Below, in pieces: positions 17,114 through 26,018 of a stretch of DNA of 29,554 nucleotides. Position numbers and translations under genes: made by a program. The DNA is taken from assembly GCA_964495085.1 (NCBI GenBank), contig CAZBUK010000045.1, forward strand, positions 1 through 29,554. The letters are read 5' to 3'. The stretch comes from CAZBUK01 sp964495085 (lineage in GTDB: Bacteria > Bacteroidota > Ignavibacteria > T3Sed10-11). Under the pieces are notes generated by a model. That model was given only the letters and a program-made list of their open reading frames with translations. It was not told where the DNA came from and searched no databases. Every line of letters starts with the position of its first letter. The stretch's first letter is position 1.

Positions 17114-18352
17114 TCAATGGGCGGGCTTCCCGTAAAGATCCGGAAGATCGTCTTCAAACATGACAAACGGATGGTTCCGGAATTTGATAAAATCGTCTGC
17201 ACTCATTTGACCGGGATACGGCGCATAATAATGATCTTTACGATCCGTCTCCCTGTTGGCGTTTCTCCAGACGAGTACGTAAACAATTTCGCGCGTCACT
17301 TCGTCGGTCAGGATGCTCTTGAGGAGGGTCTCAGTCCACCAGGTCGAATCGGGAATTGCCTCCAGGCCGGTCTCGGTCAATGCGGCGATCTTCTTCCGTT
17401 CCCTCGCCAGAGCGACCGTATAACGAAGACTATTTACGAAATGCTCAATTCTTTCGCCGGGAGGCGTGGTATTTGCCGGATGGCCGAGATCCCAATAATT
17501 GTCGAGACCGATTATATCGACGTAGTCATCACCCGGGTAACCGTAGAGGTAATCATGTTCGAAATTTCGAATATTCATCCTACTCCTGTCGGGCGAGAAT
17601 GCATAGATCAGATTTCGGACTTTCTTCTCGTCGCGGAGGTATTCGACGGTAAAGCGCCACAGCGATATGAAATCTTCCTCGGAGGATATGCCTTTCCCCC
17701 ACCAGAACCAATCGCCATTGTGCTCGTGGTACGGCCGAAAGATGACAGGAATGGGCGACACTTCGACGAAAAACGCCGCTGCTTCATCCAGAATTTTTTT
17801 GTATTCATCGTGGAGCTCTCCGCCGGGAATTATCGTATGAACTGCAGGGGTGGTATCGTAAAACGATTCTCCCGTTACCGGGTTCGACATGTGCCAGGAG
17901 AATGTCAGTACTCCTCCCCGTTCATAAGCATCCCTCACCCATCCCGCGAGTCTCGACCTCCGCGAAGCGATCTCATCGTGCGAAAACTGCAGCCGGAGGA
18001 AATCGGCAACATCCCATCCGTAAACTGCCGGAAATGAACCGGTTACATCTTTGACGTCCGATCGATCTTCTTCGCCACGCCAGGTCACTCCGTATGCAAG
18101 CGTTGCCTGATGCCCGAACAACACCGCATTCGGTGCGAGTTCCCAAAGGTTTGAATACAGATTTATCGTTTCAACGTTTGCATCGGGATCGACCAACCGT
18201 GTCTCGATGGCGCGGCTGCAGCCGACCGCCGCGAGGAGCGGAATTATGAAGAGAGTAAGGGTGGAATGTAGATATAGAATTCCATAGAGGGTGCGTCGCC
18301 CCCGGAAACCGGTCTTTTTACTCGGGTTCGGCTCTATCGTTATGCTTACCAT
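17114..18352 (-). CDS. GH26 beta-mannanase lipoprotein
   Basis: 412 residues with the complete GH26 barrel. The acid/base is Glu210 in FRPYHEHNGDWFWWG and the nucleophile is Glu327 in AALTETGLE; both contexts are diagnostic for GH26 mannanases. The N-terminus has a long basic stretch, a hydrophobic core (LFIIPLLA) and a lipobox ending AAVGC with Cys45, so it should be a lipoprotein. Whether it faces the periplasm or the cell surface cannot be read here. It cuts beta-1,4-mannan to mannobiose or larger oligomers. The only usable start, ATG 18352, overlaps the epimerase gene by 35 bases. The family includes endo-mannanases and mannobiose-producing enzymes; which applies is undecided. Confidence 0.94.
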   Translation of the reverse strand: MVSITIEPNPSKKTGFRGRRTLYGILYLHSTLTLFIIPLLAAVGCSRAIETRLVDPDANVETINLYSNLWELAPNAVLFGHQATLAYGVTWRGEEDRSDVKDVTGSFPAVYGWDVADFLRLQFSHDEIASRRSRLAGWVRDAYERGGVLTFSWHMSNPVTGESFYDTTPAVHTIIPGGELHDEYKKILDEAAAFFVEVSPIPVIFRPYHEHNGDWFWWGKGISSEEDFISLWRFTVEYLRDEKKVRNLIYAFSPDRSRMNIRNFEHDYLYGYPGDDYVDIIGLDNYWDLGHPANTTPPGERIEHFVNSLRYTVALARERKKIAALTETGLEAIPDSTWWTETLLKSILTDEVTREIVYVLVWRNANRETDRKDHYYAPYPGQMSADDFIKFRNHPFVMFEDDLPDLYGKPAH

Positions 18353-19613
18353 GCTGTTCGGTCGCTCCGGGAATAAAATTGGCGTGCTGATGCTCCGCGT
18401 ACGCAGGATCCGGTTCGATTCTGTTGATCACCTCCAGACATGCACGCACCGTATGATACGGACATTTCCAGGGTCCGATCTTGTCTTCTTCGAGATATGG
18501 TTTGCCGTTCCAGGCAATTCTGTAAAACCAATCTCCATAGGTGTGGTCGATTATTTTTTCCTTGGTAAACGACCATATACGGAGCGCAGCGTCGAGATAC
18601 ACTTCGTCCGATGTTTTCTGATATACATCGAGGAATCCGACGATCGCTTCCGCCTGCGCCCACCATTGCTTATCGGTATCGACGGGTCTTCCTCCTTCGC
18701 CCAAATAAAATACGCCTCCATAACGTTCATCGACCCCCTCGTCGAGCGTCGTTGAGGCGATCTCACGGGCCAGCCTGTCGGTTTCCTCCACCAGGCGCGT
18801 CTCTCCGAGCGTCCGTGCTGCATCGGAGATGAGCCAGCTCGCTTCGATGTCATGGCCGTACGAGTAGACGAGAGACTTCGGATTCCATTTTTCATTGAAG
18901 AAGGAATGGAAGTGGTGATTCTTCGCATCGTAGATCGGACCGAGAAAGAGTTCGACCAGCGTTTTCAATCGCTCGCGGAGCAATTCGCCGGGCCAGATTC
19001 TGTAGAGATTGGCATATGCCTCAAGGAGGTGAATATGAGTGTTCATACTGCGCTTCTCAAGAACGTTATCAGCGCTGAGCCTCGCATCGTCGAGCGGCTC
19101 CCAATCGCGTGTGAATGCTTCGTGATATCCCGAATAGATTCGATCGTAACTGTGATGCTCGAGCAGGTTGAATATCTCCACTGCACGGTCGAGCGCCGGC
19201 TTGTGAGCGGTTGCTTTATAATATTCGCTGTATCCGTAAATAGCGAATGCCTGGGCATAGGTGTGTTTCTTAGTATCGGAAGGTGTTCCGAGATGATCGA
19301 GCAGCCAATAGAGTCCCCCGTGTTCGCCGTCCCGGAAGTATCGTTCGATATACGCGTATGCTCTGCCGGCAAGCTCGCGGGAATGTGAATCGTTGAACAT
19401 TCCGTGGACGGCCGAATATGTCCAGAGAATCCTCGTATTCAGTATTGCGCCTTTATGCGCGAACTCGACCTTTCTGTTGTGCGAGTCTATCCTTCCGATA
19501 AATCCCCCGTGTTCGCTGTCGACCGCGTGATCCGACCAGTATCTCAGGATATGACCGCGTAATTCAGCATCCAGTTCTTTTCGCAGCATATATAATTTAT
19601 CGACAGCTTTCAT
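18318..19613 (-). CDS. Cellobiose 2-epimerase-type enzyme (N-acylglucosamine 2-epimerase superfamily)
   Basis: 431 residues from ATG 19613, chosen because it overlaps the GH130 stop as ATGA. The frame is open upstream, but those residues lie within GH130. The (alpha/alpha)6-barrel fold is shown by repeated helices with conserved NTRILWTYS, SYGHDIEASWL, KQWWAQAEAIVGF and WKCPYHTVRACLE. His254 and His387 match the two histidines that do the acid/base chemistry in cellobiose 2-epimerases. The enzyme interconverts glucose and mannose at the reducing end of beta-1,4 disaccharides, so mannobiose becomes mannosyl-glucose, the substrate of the adjacent phosphorylase. It has no signal peptide and is cytoplasmic. 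The pairing with GH130 is a known mannan route, for example in Bacteroides fragilis. Confidence 0.92.
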   Translation of the reverse strand: MKAVDKLYMLRKELDAELRGHILRYWSDHAVDSEHGGFIGRIDSHNRKVEFAHKGAILNTRILWTYSAVHGMFNDSHSRELAGRAYAYIERYFRDGEHGGLYWLLDHLGTPSDTKKHTYAQAFAIYGYSEYYKATAHKPALDRAVEIFNLLEHHSYDRIYSGYHEAFTRDWEPLDDARLSADNVLEKRSMNTHIHLLEAYANLYRIWPGELLRERLKTLVELFLGPIYDAKNHHFHSFFNEKWNPKSLVYSYGHDIEASWLISDAARTLGETRLVEETDRLAREIASTTLDEGVDERYGGVFYLGEGGRPVDTDKQWWAQAEAIVGFLDVYQKTSDEVYLDAALRIWSFTKEKIIDHTYGDWFYRIAWNGKPYLEEDKIGPWKCPYHTVRACLEVINRIEPDPAYAEHQHANFIPGATEQHGKHNDRAEPE

Positions 19614-20830
19614 TGACGGGCTTTCTCGAGTAGGTCCAGATTCCGTTCTATCAAACCGTATCGCTGCTCTACACATGCAGCCGACCGAAACGGATCGGAC
19701 GGTGTATTGAGCACATAATCCAGGAGAATTTCCAATTTCGAGACGGCGACATGAGTTCTCGTGTCAGACGATGCATAATAGATAAATACCGTCCCATCGT
19801 CGTCAGGTATCCAACCGTTTGAAAATACCACATTCGAGACATCCCCCACCCGCTCGTCTCCTTCCGGTCCGATGAACAACCCGCCGGGGCGGGCGAGAAT
19901 CTTATTCGGACTTTGCAGATCGGTGAGAAACAAGTATAGAACATACCGCAAGCCGGCCGCGGTATTGCGCACACCATGGGCGAGATGCAGCCAGCCTTTT
20001 TCCGTTTTCAGCGGCGGCGGACCCTGGCCGTTTTTTACCTCCTTGATCGTATGGTAAATCCGTTCATCGATTATTTCTTCCCTGTAGATGACGGGATTCT
20101 CGGTATCGTCGCAGAGCCCCCATCCGATGCCGCCTCCTTTTCCAGCTTCGATAAAATCATCCTGCGGACGTGTATAGAAAACATATTTCCCGCCGACGAA
20201 CTCCGGATGCAAAACGATATTCCGCTGCTGTTTCGAGGGAGTTTTAATATCAGGGAGACGGACCCAGGAAATCAAATCTCTGGTTCGCGCAATTCCCGCC
20301 GCCGCTACAGCTCGGGATGTGTCATGCGGAGGCGCATCGGGATCTTTTCGCTCCGTACAAAAAACGCCGTAGATCCATCCGTCCTCGTGTTTCGTCAGGC
20401 GGATATCGTATATATTCACATCGGGAATGTCTGTTTCCGGCATTCGAATCGGATAGTCACGGAACCGGAACCTGTCAATGCCGTTCGGGCTCTCGGCAAT
20501 GGCGAAGAATGATTTCCGGTCGGCACCCTCCACCCGGGCGACAAGTATATATTTCCCGTCAAGCTTGATTGCGCCAGGATTGAAGACGGCATTTATCGGC
20601 ATTCTCTCAATAAGATGGGGATTCGAATTGGGATTAAAATCGTAACGCCAGATGAGCGGTGTATGTTCTGCAGTGAGAACCGGGTATCTGAACCGTTTGA
20701 ATATGCCGTTGCCGTCACCCGACGCTTCATTCGGACGATTGACGAGCGCCTGATGCCGCTCTGTGAGAACCTCGTACCGCTCAAGAAACGCGGCGCTGAG
20801 TTTTATTTCTGGATCCGGAAATGCTGACAT
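19610..20830 (-). CDS. GH130 4-O-beta-D-mannosyl-D-glucose phosphorylase
   Basis: 406 residues from ATG 20830. An upstream in-frame TTG at 20878 adds residues that resemble nothing and was rejected. The five-bladed GH130 propeller is recognisable throughout: NPNSNPHLIERMPINAVFNP, ARVEGADRKSFF, GHVRN-like AHGVRNTAAGLRYVLYLF, and GDVSNVVFSNGWIPDDDG. These blocks match subfamily 1, the mannosylglucose phosphorylases, very closely. Asp142 in YDIRLTK aligns with the family's conserved proton donor. The reaction uses phosphate to split mannosyl-glucose into mannose-1-phosphate and glucose, saving ATP. No signal peptide; it acts in the cytoplasm with the 2-epimerase encoded next. It lies 72 bases after the SSS gene. 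Confidence 0.94.
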   Translation of the reverse strand: MSAFPDPEIKLSAAFLERYEVLTERHQALVNRPNEASGDGNGIFKRFRYPVLTAEHTPLIWRYDFNPNSNPHLIERMPINAVFNPGAIKLDGKYILVARVEGADRKSFFAIAESPNGIDRFRFRDYPIRMPETDIPDVNIYDIRLTKHEDGWIYGVFCTERKDPDAPPHDTSRAVAAAGIARTRDLISWVRLPDIKTPSKQQRNIVLHPEFVGGKYVFYTRPQDDFIEAGKGGGIGWGLCDDTENPVIYREEIIDERIYHTIKEVKNGQGPPPLKTEKGWLHLAHGVRNTAAGLRYVLYLFLTDLQSPNKILARPGGLFIGPEGDERVGDVSNVVFSNGWIPDDDGTVFIYYASSDTRTHVAVSKLEILLDYVLNTPSDPFRSAACVEQRYGLIERNLDLLEKARQ

Positions 20831-20902
20831 AAAAGATATCCGTATACAGGCTTTTTTCCGGTGAGGATACCGCGGCAAGTTCAGATTCGGGTCAGACTTT
20901 TC

Positions 20903-22786
20903 TTATTGCCGGTCTTCATCGGAGACGGTTTCGGTATTGTTCGGCAATGCTTCAAGTTCTGCTGAGAAACGGTCCGGGTAATCCTTCAACTTATCGTACC
21001 AGTTGTATTTCAGAAAAACGGACGTCGCGAGAATGAGACCGAAGCAGATAAACAGAGCATTGAAATCCTGAATAACGATATAGATTCCGGATGCGACAAG
21101 CGCGGTCTGCCAGACAATTCCGACGACGACATTGACCATATCGCGTTTGAAGTCCATGTTCTTTTCAATGCCCGGATAGTCGAGCAGTACCTTTTCATGG
21201 ATCGGTTTCCAGAATCCCCAAGGCCGCACTTTAATATAAAATCGTTTCAGTACCTTTTCGTCGTCCGGCGCGCTGAGGAACGTCCCTGCGAAGCAGCCGA
21301 CGAGGGAAACCAGAAGAATCAGCGGAAATACATAGATCACCGGTACGTCGGAATAGATCGCCGGGAATATCATCGAGCCGATTATCCCTCCTGCCATCCC
21401 CCAGAAGTATCCGTAGCTGTTGAATCTCCACCAATACCATTTCAGCAGATTCGCCGCCGTGTATCCACCGTAGAGCGCTGCAACGATCCACTGGACGATG
21501 TCGTGGATCGTTCCGAGCATAAAACCGAAGGCCGTTCCCAGGACGACTACCAACAAGGATATCGCATAGCTCCACCTGACATATACTTTCGGCTCTGCAC
21601 CGGGATTGATAAACCGTTTATAGATATCGTTCACGATATATGCCGGGGCGGCGTTCACCGTCGCCGCATACGTCGACATAAACGCCGCAATAAGCGCGGC
21701 GGTCAGCAGTCCGAGCAACCCGGCCGGGATGAAGTTGCTCAGTGCGAACGGGAGCACAAGTTCGAAGTCGACCGCCGCACCCATCGCATTCAGCTGATCG
21801 CTGAAGAATGCCAGAGCGAGGACGGTTAATCCCGCCACGAGCATATATCTTGGAATATTCAGGACAAGACTCACCAGGCCGCTCATTTTCGCTGCATCGG
21901 TCGGTTTCTGAGCGGCGAGAATGCGCTGCATATCGTAATTCGGCGCGGGGCCGGCAGCCGCCTGCAGCCATCCTTTGAAGAGCATCAGCATAAAGAAGAT
22001 CGTAAAGAGACTCCAGCCGTCCTCTAATATCTTCAGATTGGCCGTATCCATGATTCCCGACCAGTCGAGGTCGAGGGTCCATCCGAAGAAGGGACTCCGC
22101 CACCCGTCGGGGATGACGGCATCGAGCATACCGGGCGATACCGTCTGGATCGCGATAATACCGACCCAGAAGGAGGCGATGGTCATAATGGCATATTGCA
22201 GAACCTCGGTAAATACAACGCTGAACATACCCCCTTTCACCACGTAGAGGGTCGTCAGCGCGGTAATGATCAGTCCGTATGCATAGACGTTGATCTGCGG
22301 ATCTGCAGATAATTGCCAGGGGAGAAACGCACCGGCAAACTTCCCGATCCCTATGAATCCGTAGGCGATAAAGCCGATAACGTTTATGATCGCAAATACG
22401 ACGACGACAATATGGGCGAGATGAGCCCCCCTGGACTCACCGAATCGAAACTTGATCCACTCCGCCCCGGTCATCACCCCCGACCGTCTGAGCCAGATGG
22501 AAAGGAACACCATGAGAAATATCTGATTGAAGACGGGCCATAACCAGGGGATCCAGATGCTCTTCAAGCCGTAGATGAAGAGGAGATATACCAGCCACAT
22601 CGTACCGCTGATATCGTACATGCCGGAAGCATTCGACAACCCGAGATAGTACCACGGAATTTTATTTCCGCCTAAAAAATAGTGTTTGATATTCTTCCGG
22701 GCATACTTGGCAACCCAAAAACCGATCGTGATCGTCGTAACGACATACAGAGCGAGAATGATGTAATCGATCGTTTGAAAATGCAT
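20903..22786 (-). CDS. Sodium:solute symporter (SSS family), copy 2
   Basis: 627 residues with about 14 hydrophobic membrane helices and a short charged tail (ending NTETVSDEDRQ). Family hallmarks are HYFLGGNKIPWYYLG, SNASGMYDISGTMW and RRSGVMTGAEWIKFRFG. It is a paralogue of the symporter at 3847-5643. It heads the phosphorolytic gene run and immediately precedes GH130, so mannobiose or mannosyl-glucose is the likely cargo, driven by sodium. The start ATG 22786 has no Shine-Dalgarno site. The upstream gap (22787-22938) sits after a strong terminator, so a promoter should lie there, though none is evident by eye. Confidence 0.9.
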   Translation of the reverse strand: MHFQTIDYIILALYVVTTITIGFWVAKYARKNIKHYFLGGNKIPWYYLGLSNASGMYDISGTMWLVYLLFIYGLKSIWIPWLWPVFNQIFLMVFLSIWLRRSGVMTGAEWIKFRFGESRGAHLAHIVVVVFAIINVIGFIAYGFIGIGKFAGAFLPWQLSADPQINVYAYGLIITALTTLYVVKGGMFSVVFTEVLQYAIMTIASFWVGIIAIQTVSPGMLDAVIPDGWRSPFFGWTLDLDWSGIMDTANLKILEDGWSLFTIFFMLMLFKGWLQAAAGPAPNYDMQRILAAQKPTDAAKMSGLVSLVLNIPRYMLVAGLTVLALAFFSDQLNAMGAAVDFELVLPFALSNFIPAGLLGLLTAALIAAFMSTYAATVNAAPAYIVNDIYKRFINPGAEPKVYVRWSYAISLLVVVLGTAFGFMLGTIHDIVQWIVAALYGGYTAANLLKWYWWRFNSYGYFWGMAGGIIGSMIFPAIYSDVPVIYVFPLILLVSLVGCFAGTFLSAPDDEKVLKRFYIKVRPWGFWKPIHEKVLLDYPGIEKNMDFKRDMVNVVVGIVWQTALVASGIYIVIQDFNALFICFGLILATSVFLKYNWYDKLKDYPDRFSAELEALPNNTETVSDEDRQ

Positions 22787-22938
22787 ATGCGTAGATTAAT
22801 GTGAAACGGATCGCATTTTGTTCATTTGGTACAGAAGCTATACCGCATCTTCCCGCACACTGAGTCCTGTAAAGGAAATCATCCGACCGGCGAACACCCA
22901 CCGCGATAGAATATCGACGGGCAACACCGTCCGTGCAT

Positions 22939-22971
22939 AAAAAAAGGGGGAGGCAGGTATTCCTCCCCCTT
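22939..22971 (-). terminator. Strong intrinsic terminator after the T9SS protein gene
   Basis: A perfect 10-bp stem, AAGGGGGAGG (22944-22953) with CCTCCCCCTT (22962-22971), has an eight-base loop. On the minus strand it is followed by a run of seven T (22939-22945, partly in the stem). It starts 19 bases past the stop of the secreted protein gene and should end the receptor/secreted-protein transcript before the symporter gene. Confidence 0.88.
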
Positions 22972-22989
22972 CGTAATATACGGTATTCC

Positions 22990-25926
22990 TTATTTGACCA
23001 ACAACATTTTCTTTACGAGCGTGAAATCTCCCGCTTTCAGTCTGTAGAAGTAAACGCCGGTTGCGAGATGGGCCGCATCGAAGGTAACCTGATACGATCC
23101 GGGATTCTGAATCTCATTCACGAGCGTTGTCACTTCCTGACCGAGGACGTTATATATCTTGAGAACCACCTTCTCCGTCGCCGGAATATTATACTGAATG
23201 ATCGTCGACGGGTTGAAGGGATTCGGATAGTTCTGATCGAGAACGTACATAAGCGGAATCTGTCCGGGCCCGACCGAGCTCGGATCCTCTCCCTTAGCCT
23301 TGATCAATTGCACCAAGTCTATGATGACGTTGCTGCCGGTCAAGGTGATCTCGTTCAATCCGGCGTTCAGGGCGAAGTAACTGCTCAGACGAGTATGTAT
23401 CGCCAGATCGTCGACTTCTCCGGTGAATTCGATTGATGCGACATTCGCTCCGCCGACCTGTACCATTCCGTTCTGCGTTCCCATAGGCGCCTGATACAGG
23501 ACGTTGAGCGCATAGGTTTCGGTTTCATCGACCTCGAATACCCAGGTTATGCTTCCGCCGGCCTTCAGGTCGACCGATTTAAATCCGCTCGGCGGAGGTC
23601 CGCCCTCGCTGACCAGAGTGACGATATCGAACTCGGTGACATTGAGTCCGGTGAGTTCATGGACGACCGTACCTCCGACGAGAACCTCAACCTTCAGAAA
23701 TTGCTGCCAACCCCATGAAGGAGCAATCTCGATGGTATTCTCTCCCGCTTCGAGATTAAGAGCATCACCTGTTCCGCTCAGGAGATCACCCTGTACGATG
23801 AGATATTCCTTCCATTCTTCAAGGTCGAGATCGTACCAGCTGTATTCGCCGAATCCGGCATCATTAAGCAAGCCTACACCATTGACGCGAACATGTTGGC
23901 CGCGCCGAGCATCCTGGCTCCGGGTCGTGATTCTGAGATCGACGGTAGCCGCTTCATCCATATCGAAGGTCCAACGGATAAATCCGCCTCCTTCCATTCG
24001 GAAATAAGGAAGTGTAACCGGACTCACAAGCTGAACTATATCGAATTCCGTAACGTTTCCGGAATTCAGGGTATGGACAACTACACCGCCCACCAGGACC
24101 TGGACGCTCTGGAATTCCTGCCAACCCCATGACGGAGCAATTTCGAGCGTACTCTCTCCTGCCTGCAATTCGAGAGCGGCAGCGCCTTCGAAGAGAGTGT
24201 CCTGATTCATGTGATAGTCTTGCCACTCAGTTGGATGGAGATCGAACCAGCTATATTCACCCGAGCCTTCAAAGTTGCGAAGCCCGGTGCCGTTCAACCG
24301 GACGTGCTGACCTCTGCGGGCATCCTGACTTCGGGTGGTAATGATCAATTCGATGGTCGCTGCCTCTTCCATATTGAAAGTCCATCGAATAAATCCGCCC
24401 CCTTCCATTTTGAAGTAAGGCAATTCGCCGCCGTATTCGACGACCTCTGCCTCGCCGTCCAGCTCGCCGTCTTCCGCTTCCGCAGTTCCCTCGACGGTGA
24501 TTATTACTTCTTTACCGCCAAGAGCATGGACCGCCATTATATTCTGCTCTTCAGTCGCTTCCCAGTCCGCTTTCCGACTTGGGAACCAGTTGAGATCGCC
24601 GATGGGGAATCCGTTGACGCCTGCGGTCATGAGGTCGGTGTCGGTATACGAAAAATCTTCCGGCAACGGCCAGCTTATTGCAATGTGGTTCAGTTCCTCA
24701 GTGCCCGGTATCGTCGGCAGCATCCAGAAATGTTGCGTTGCATCCCCCGAACCTTGCCGCAGATCGCTGATGTTCGCGATCATCTTCTCGATGAGTTCGC
24801 CGTTCGGGTAGACACCGAGATCGGGGCGCTGCGGCAGCCAAACCGTATCCACGACGACTATCTGATCGAAGTCCTGAAAATACGGCTTTGAGAGCGAGCT
24901 TATGAAAGGCTGTGCCCGGATCGAATCCGCATAGTAATCGGCGAACGCCTGATCCCGCCATGCGTAGTTCTTACCGAATACGATCCTGCGTCCCTCGGGC
25001 GGACCGTACTTTGTCGGGAGTGCGCCGATCGAAAAAATTCCGGCATGCACTTGTCCTTCTTCACGGCCGGGGGAAGTTATATCCGCATTTCCCTCACCAT
25101 GCCAGAAAGGATTGATGATCAGGTTATTCGTGAAATATGCGGTTCTCCACCAGTTGCCCGATGTCATACCGCGGCCTATATGGACGAGTGTGTTGTGGTT
25201 GAACCGAACATAGGTTCCGGCTCCGCCCTCGAGCTGAAATGCCGTCATACTTACGTTAAAGAAAGTATTGTTTTCGATGATGACGGTATCCTGATCGGCC
25301 CAGACCGAGATCCCGCGTCCCTGCCACTGCTGGTCACTCACCTTGCCCACCAGGTTCCGGAACACACAGTTACGGAAAATAATTGTATTGTTCGCGCCGG
25401 TGAACGCCGGGATGGCGAAATTACTTCGTTCGAAAACGACGTTATCGAAAACAAACCGCCTGTCGCTTGCATCCAGTTGTACCGGCTGGTATGCGGTCTG
25501 AATGCCCTGATCGTCGGCTCCGGCGATCCAGAGATTTACCAATGTCACATCATCCAAACCGGTTATAATCCGGGTATCGATGTCGCCGACATCCGGAGTT
25601 ACCCGTTGGATCACAGCAGGCGCCGTCTGGATCGTGTTTCCCGGGGCTTCGCCGACTATCCGAAGATGATAGCCTGCGTTCTCGATGCGGTCTGTGATGT
25701 GGTAATATCCGCCGCGCATCAGTTTATACACCCTGCCGGCCGGCCTGTCGGTATCTTCGATAATTGCATCTCTGAGTGAGTTAACGATCACCATCCCTGC
25801 ATCGTCGTCCCACCACTCAACGAGCAGAGTATCGCCCTGCGCCTTTGCTTCTACCGGCCACAGCAGCGCGCATAGGACGATGAGTGCAAACGCACTCAGT
25901 AATCCTGATTTGTATAGGTTTGTCAT
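22990..25926 (-). CDS. T9SS-secreted parallel beta-helix protein with tandem binding-like repeats
   Basis: 978 residues from ATG 25926, which has a strong AGGAGG site seven bases upstream; an earlier in-frame ATG at 25980 lacks one. The signal peptide ends near VEAKAQ (30). Residues about 90-345 have spaced hydrophobic/Asn strands (TIIFRNCVFRNL, TVIIENNTFFNV, YFTNNLIINP) typical of right-handed parallel beta-helix proteins such as pectate-lyase-like enzymes. Residues 502-634 and 639-772 are two closely similar repeats, and 783-874 is a CBM6/35-like sandwich. Residues 895-978 form a type A T9SS sorting domain (DQNYPNPFNPST, IYNVLGQEV, GVYFYRL), so the protein should be surface-anchored or released. 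It is encoded with the receptor. No catalytic residues could be assigned; it could bind or cleave glycan. Confidence 0.85.
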   Translation of the reverse strand: MTNLYKSGLLSAFALIVLCALLWPVEAKAQGDTLLVEWWDDDAGMVIVNSLRDAIIEDTDRPAGRVYKLMRGGYYHITDRIENAGYHLRIVGEAPGNTIQTAPAVIQRVTPDVGDIDTRIITGLDDVTLVNLWIAGADDQGIQTAYQPVQLDASDRRFVFDNVVFERSNFAIPAFTGANNTIIFRNCVFRNLVGKVSDQQWQGRGISVWADQDTVIIENNTFFNVSMTAFQLEGGAGTYVRFNHNTLVHIGRGMTSGNWWRTAYFTNNLIINPFWHGEGNADITSPGREEGQVHAGIFSIGALPTKYGPPEGRRIVFGKNYAWRDQAFADYYADSIRAQPFISSLSKPYFQDFDQIVVVDTVWLPQRPDLGVYPNGELIEKMIANISDLRQGSGDATQHFWMLPTIPGTEELNHIAISWPLPEDFSYTDTDLMTAGVNGFPIGDLNWFPSRKADWEATEEQNIMAVHALGGKEVIITVEGTAEAEDGELDGEAEVVEYGGELPYFKMEGGGFIRWTFNMEEAATIELIITTRSQDARRGQHVRLNGTGLRNFEGSGEYSWFDLHPTEWQDYHMNQDTLFEGAAALELQAGESTLEIAPSWGWQEFQSVQVLVGGVVVHTLNSGNVTEFDIVQLVSPVTLPYFRMEGGGFIRWTFDMDEAATVDLRITTRSQDARRGQHVRVNGVGLLNDAGFGEYSWYDLDLEEWKEYLIVQGDLLSGTGDALNLEAGENTIEIAPSWGWQQFLKVEVLVGGTVVHELTGLNVTEFDIVTLVSEGGPPPSGFKSVDLKAGGSITWVFEVDETETYALNVLYQAPMGTQNGMVQVGGANVASIEFTGEVDDLAIHTRLSSYFALNAGLNEITLTGSNVIIDLVQLIKAKGEDPSSVGPGQIPLMYVLDQNYPNPFNPSTIIQYNIPATEKVVLKIYNVLGQEVTTLVNEIQNPGSYQVTFDAAHLATGVYFYRLKAGDFTLVKKMLLVK
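23611..24423 (-). repeat. Two tandem repeats within the T9SS protein gene
   Basis: Coding repeats 24025-24423 and 23611-24012 (about 400 bases each) give two similar domains. Shared blocks include YF(K/R)MEGGGFIRWTF, TTRSQDARRGQHVR and EIAPSWGWQ, each closed by NVTEFDIV. They look like a recent internal duplication of a carbohydrate-binding-like sandwich. Confidence 0.85.
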
Positions 25927-26018
25927 ACGATAGCCTCCTATTGTGTAGGTACGGGTTGATTGGTTATGTTTGAACCTCATTTGGTATATGGTTCGTTGCG
26001 AGATTTCAGACCGAAAAC

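Noticed and set aside
17102..18037. 311-codon plus-strand frame
   Set aside because: Antisense to the GH26 gene, whose catalytic motifs are intact.
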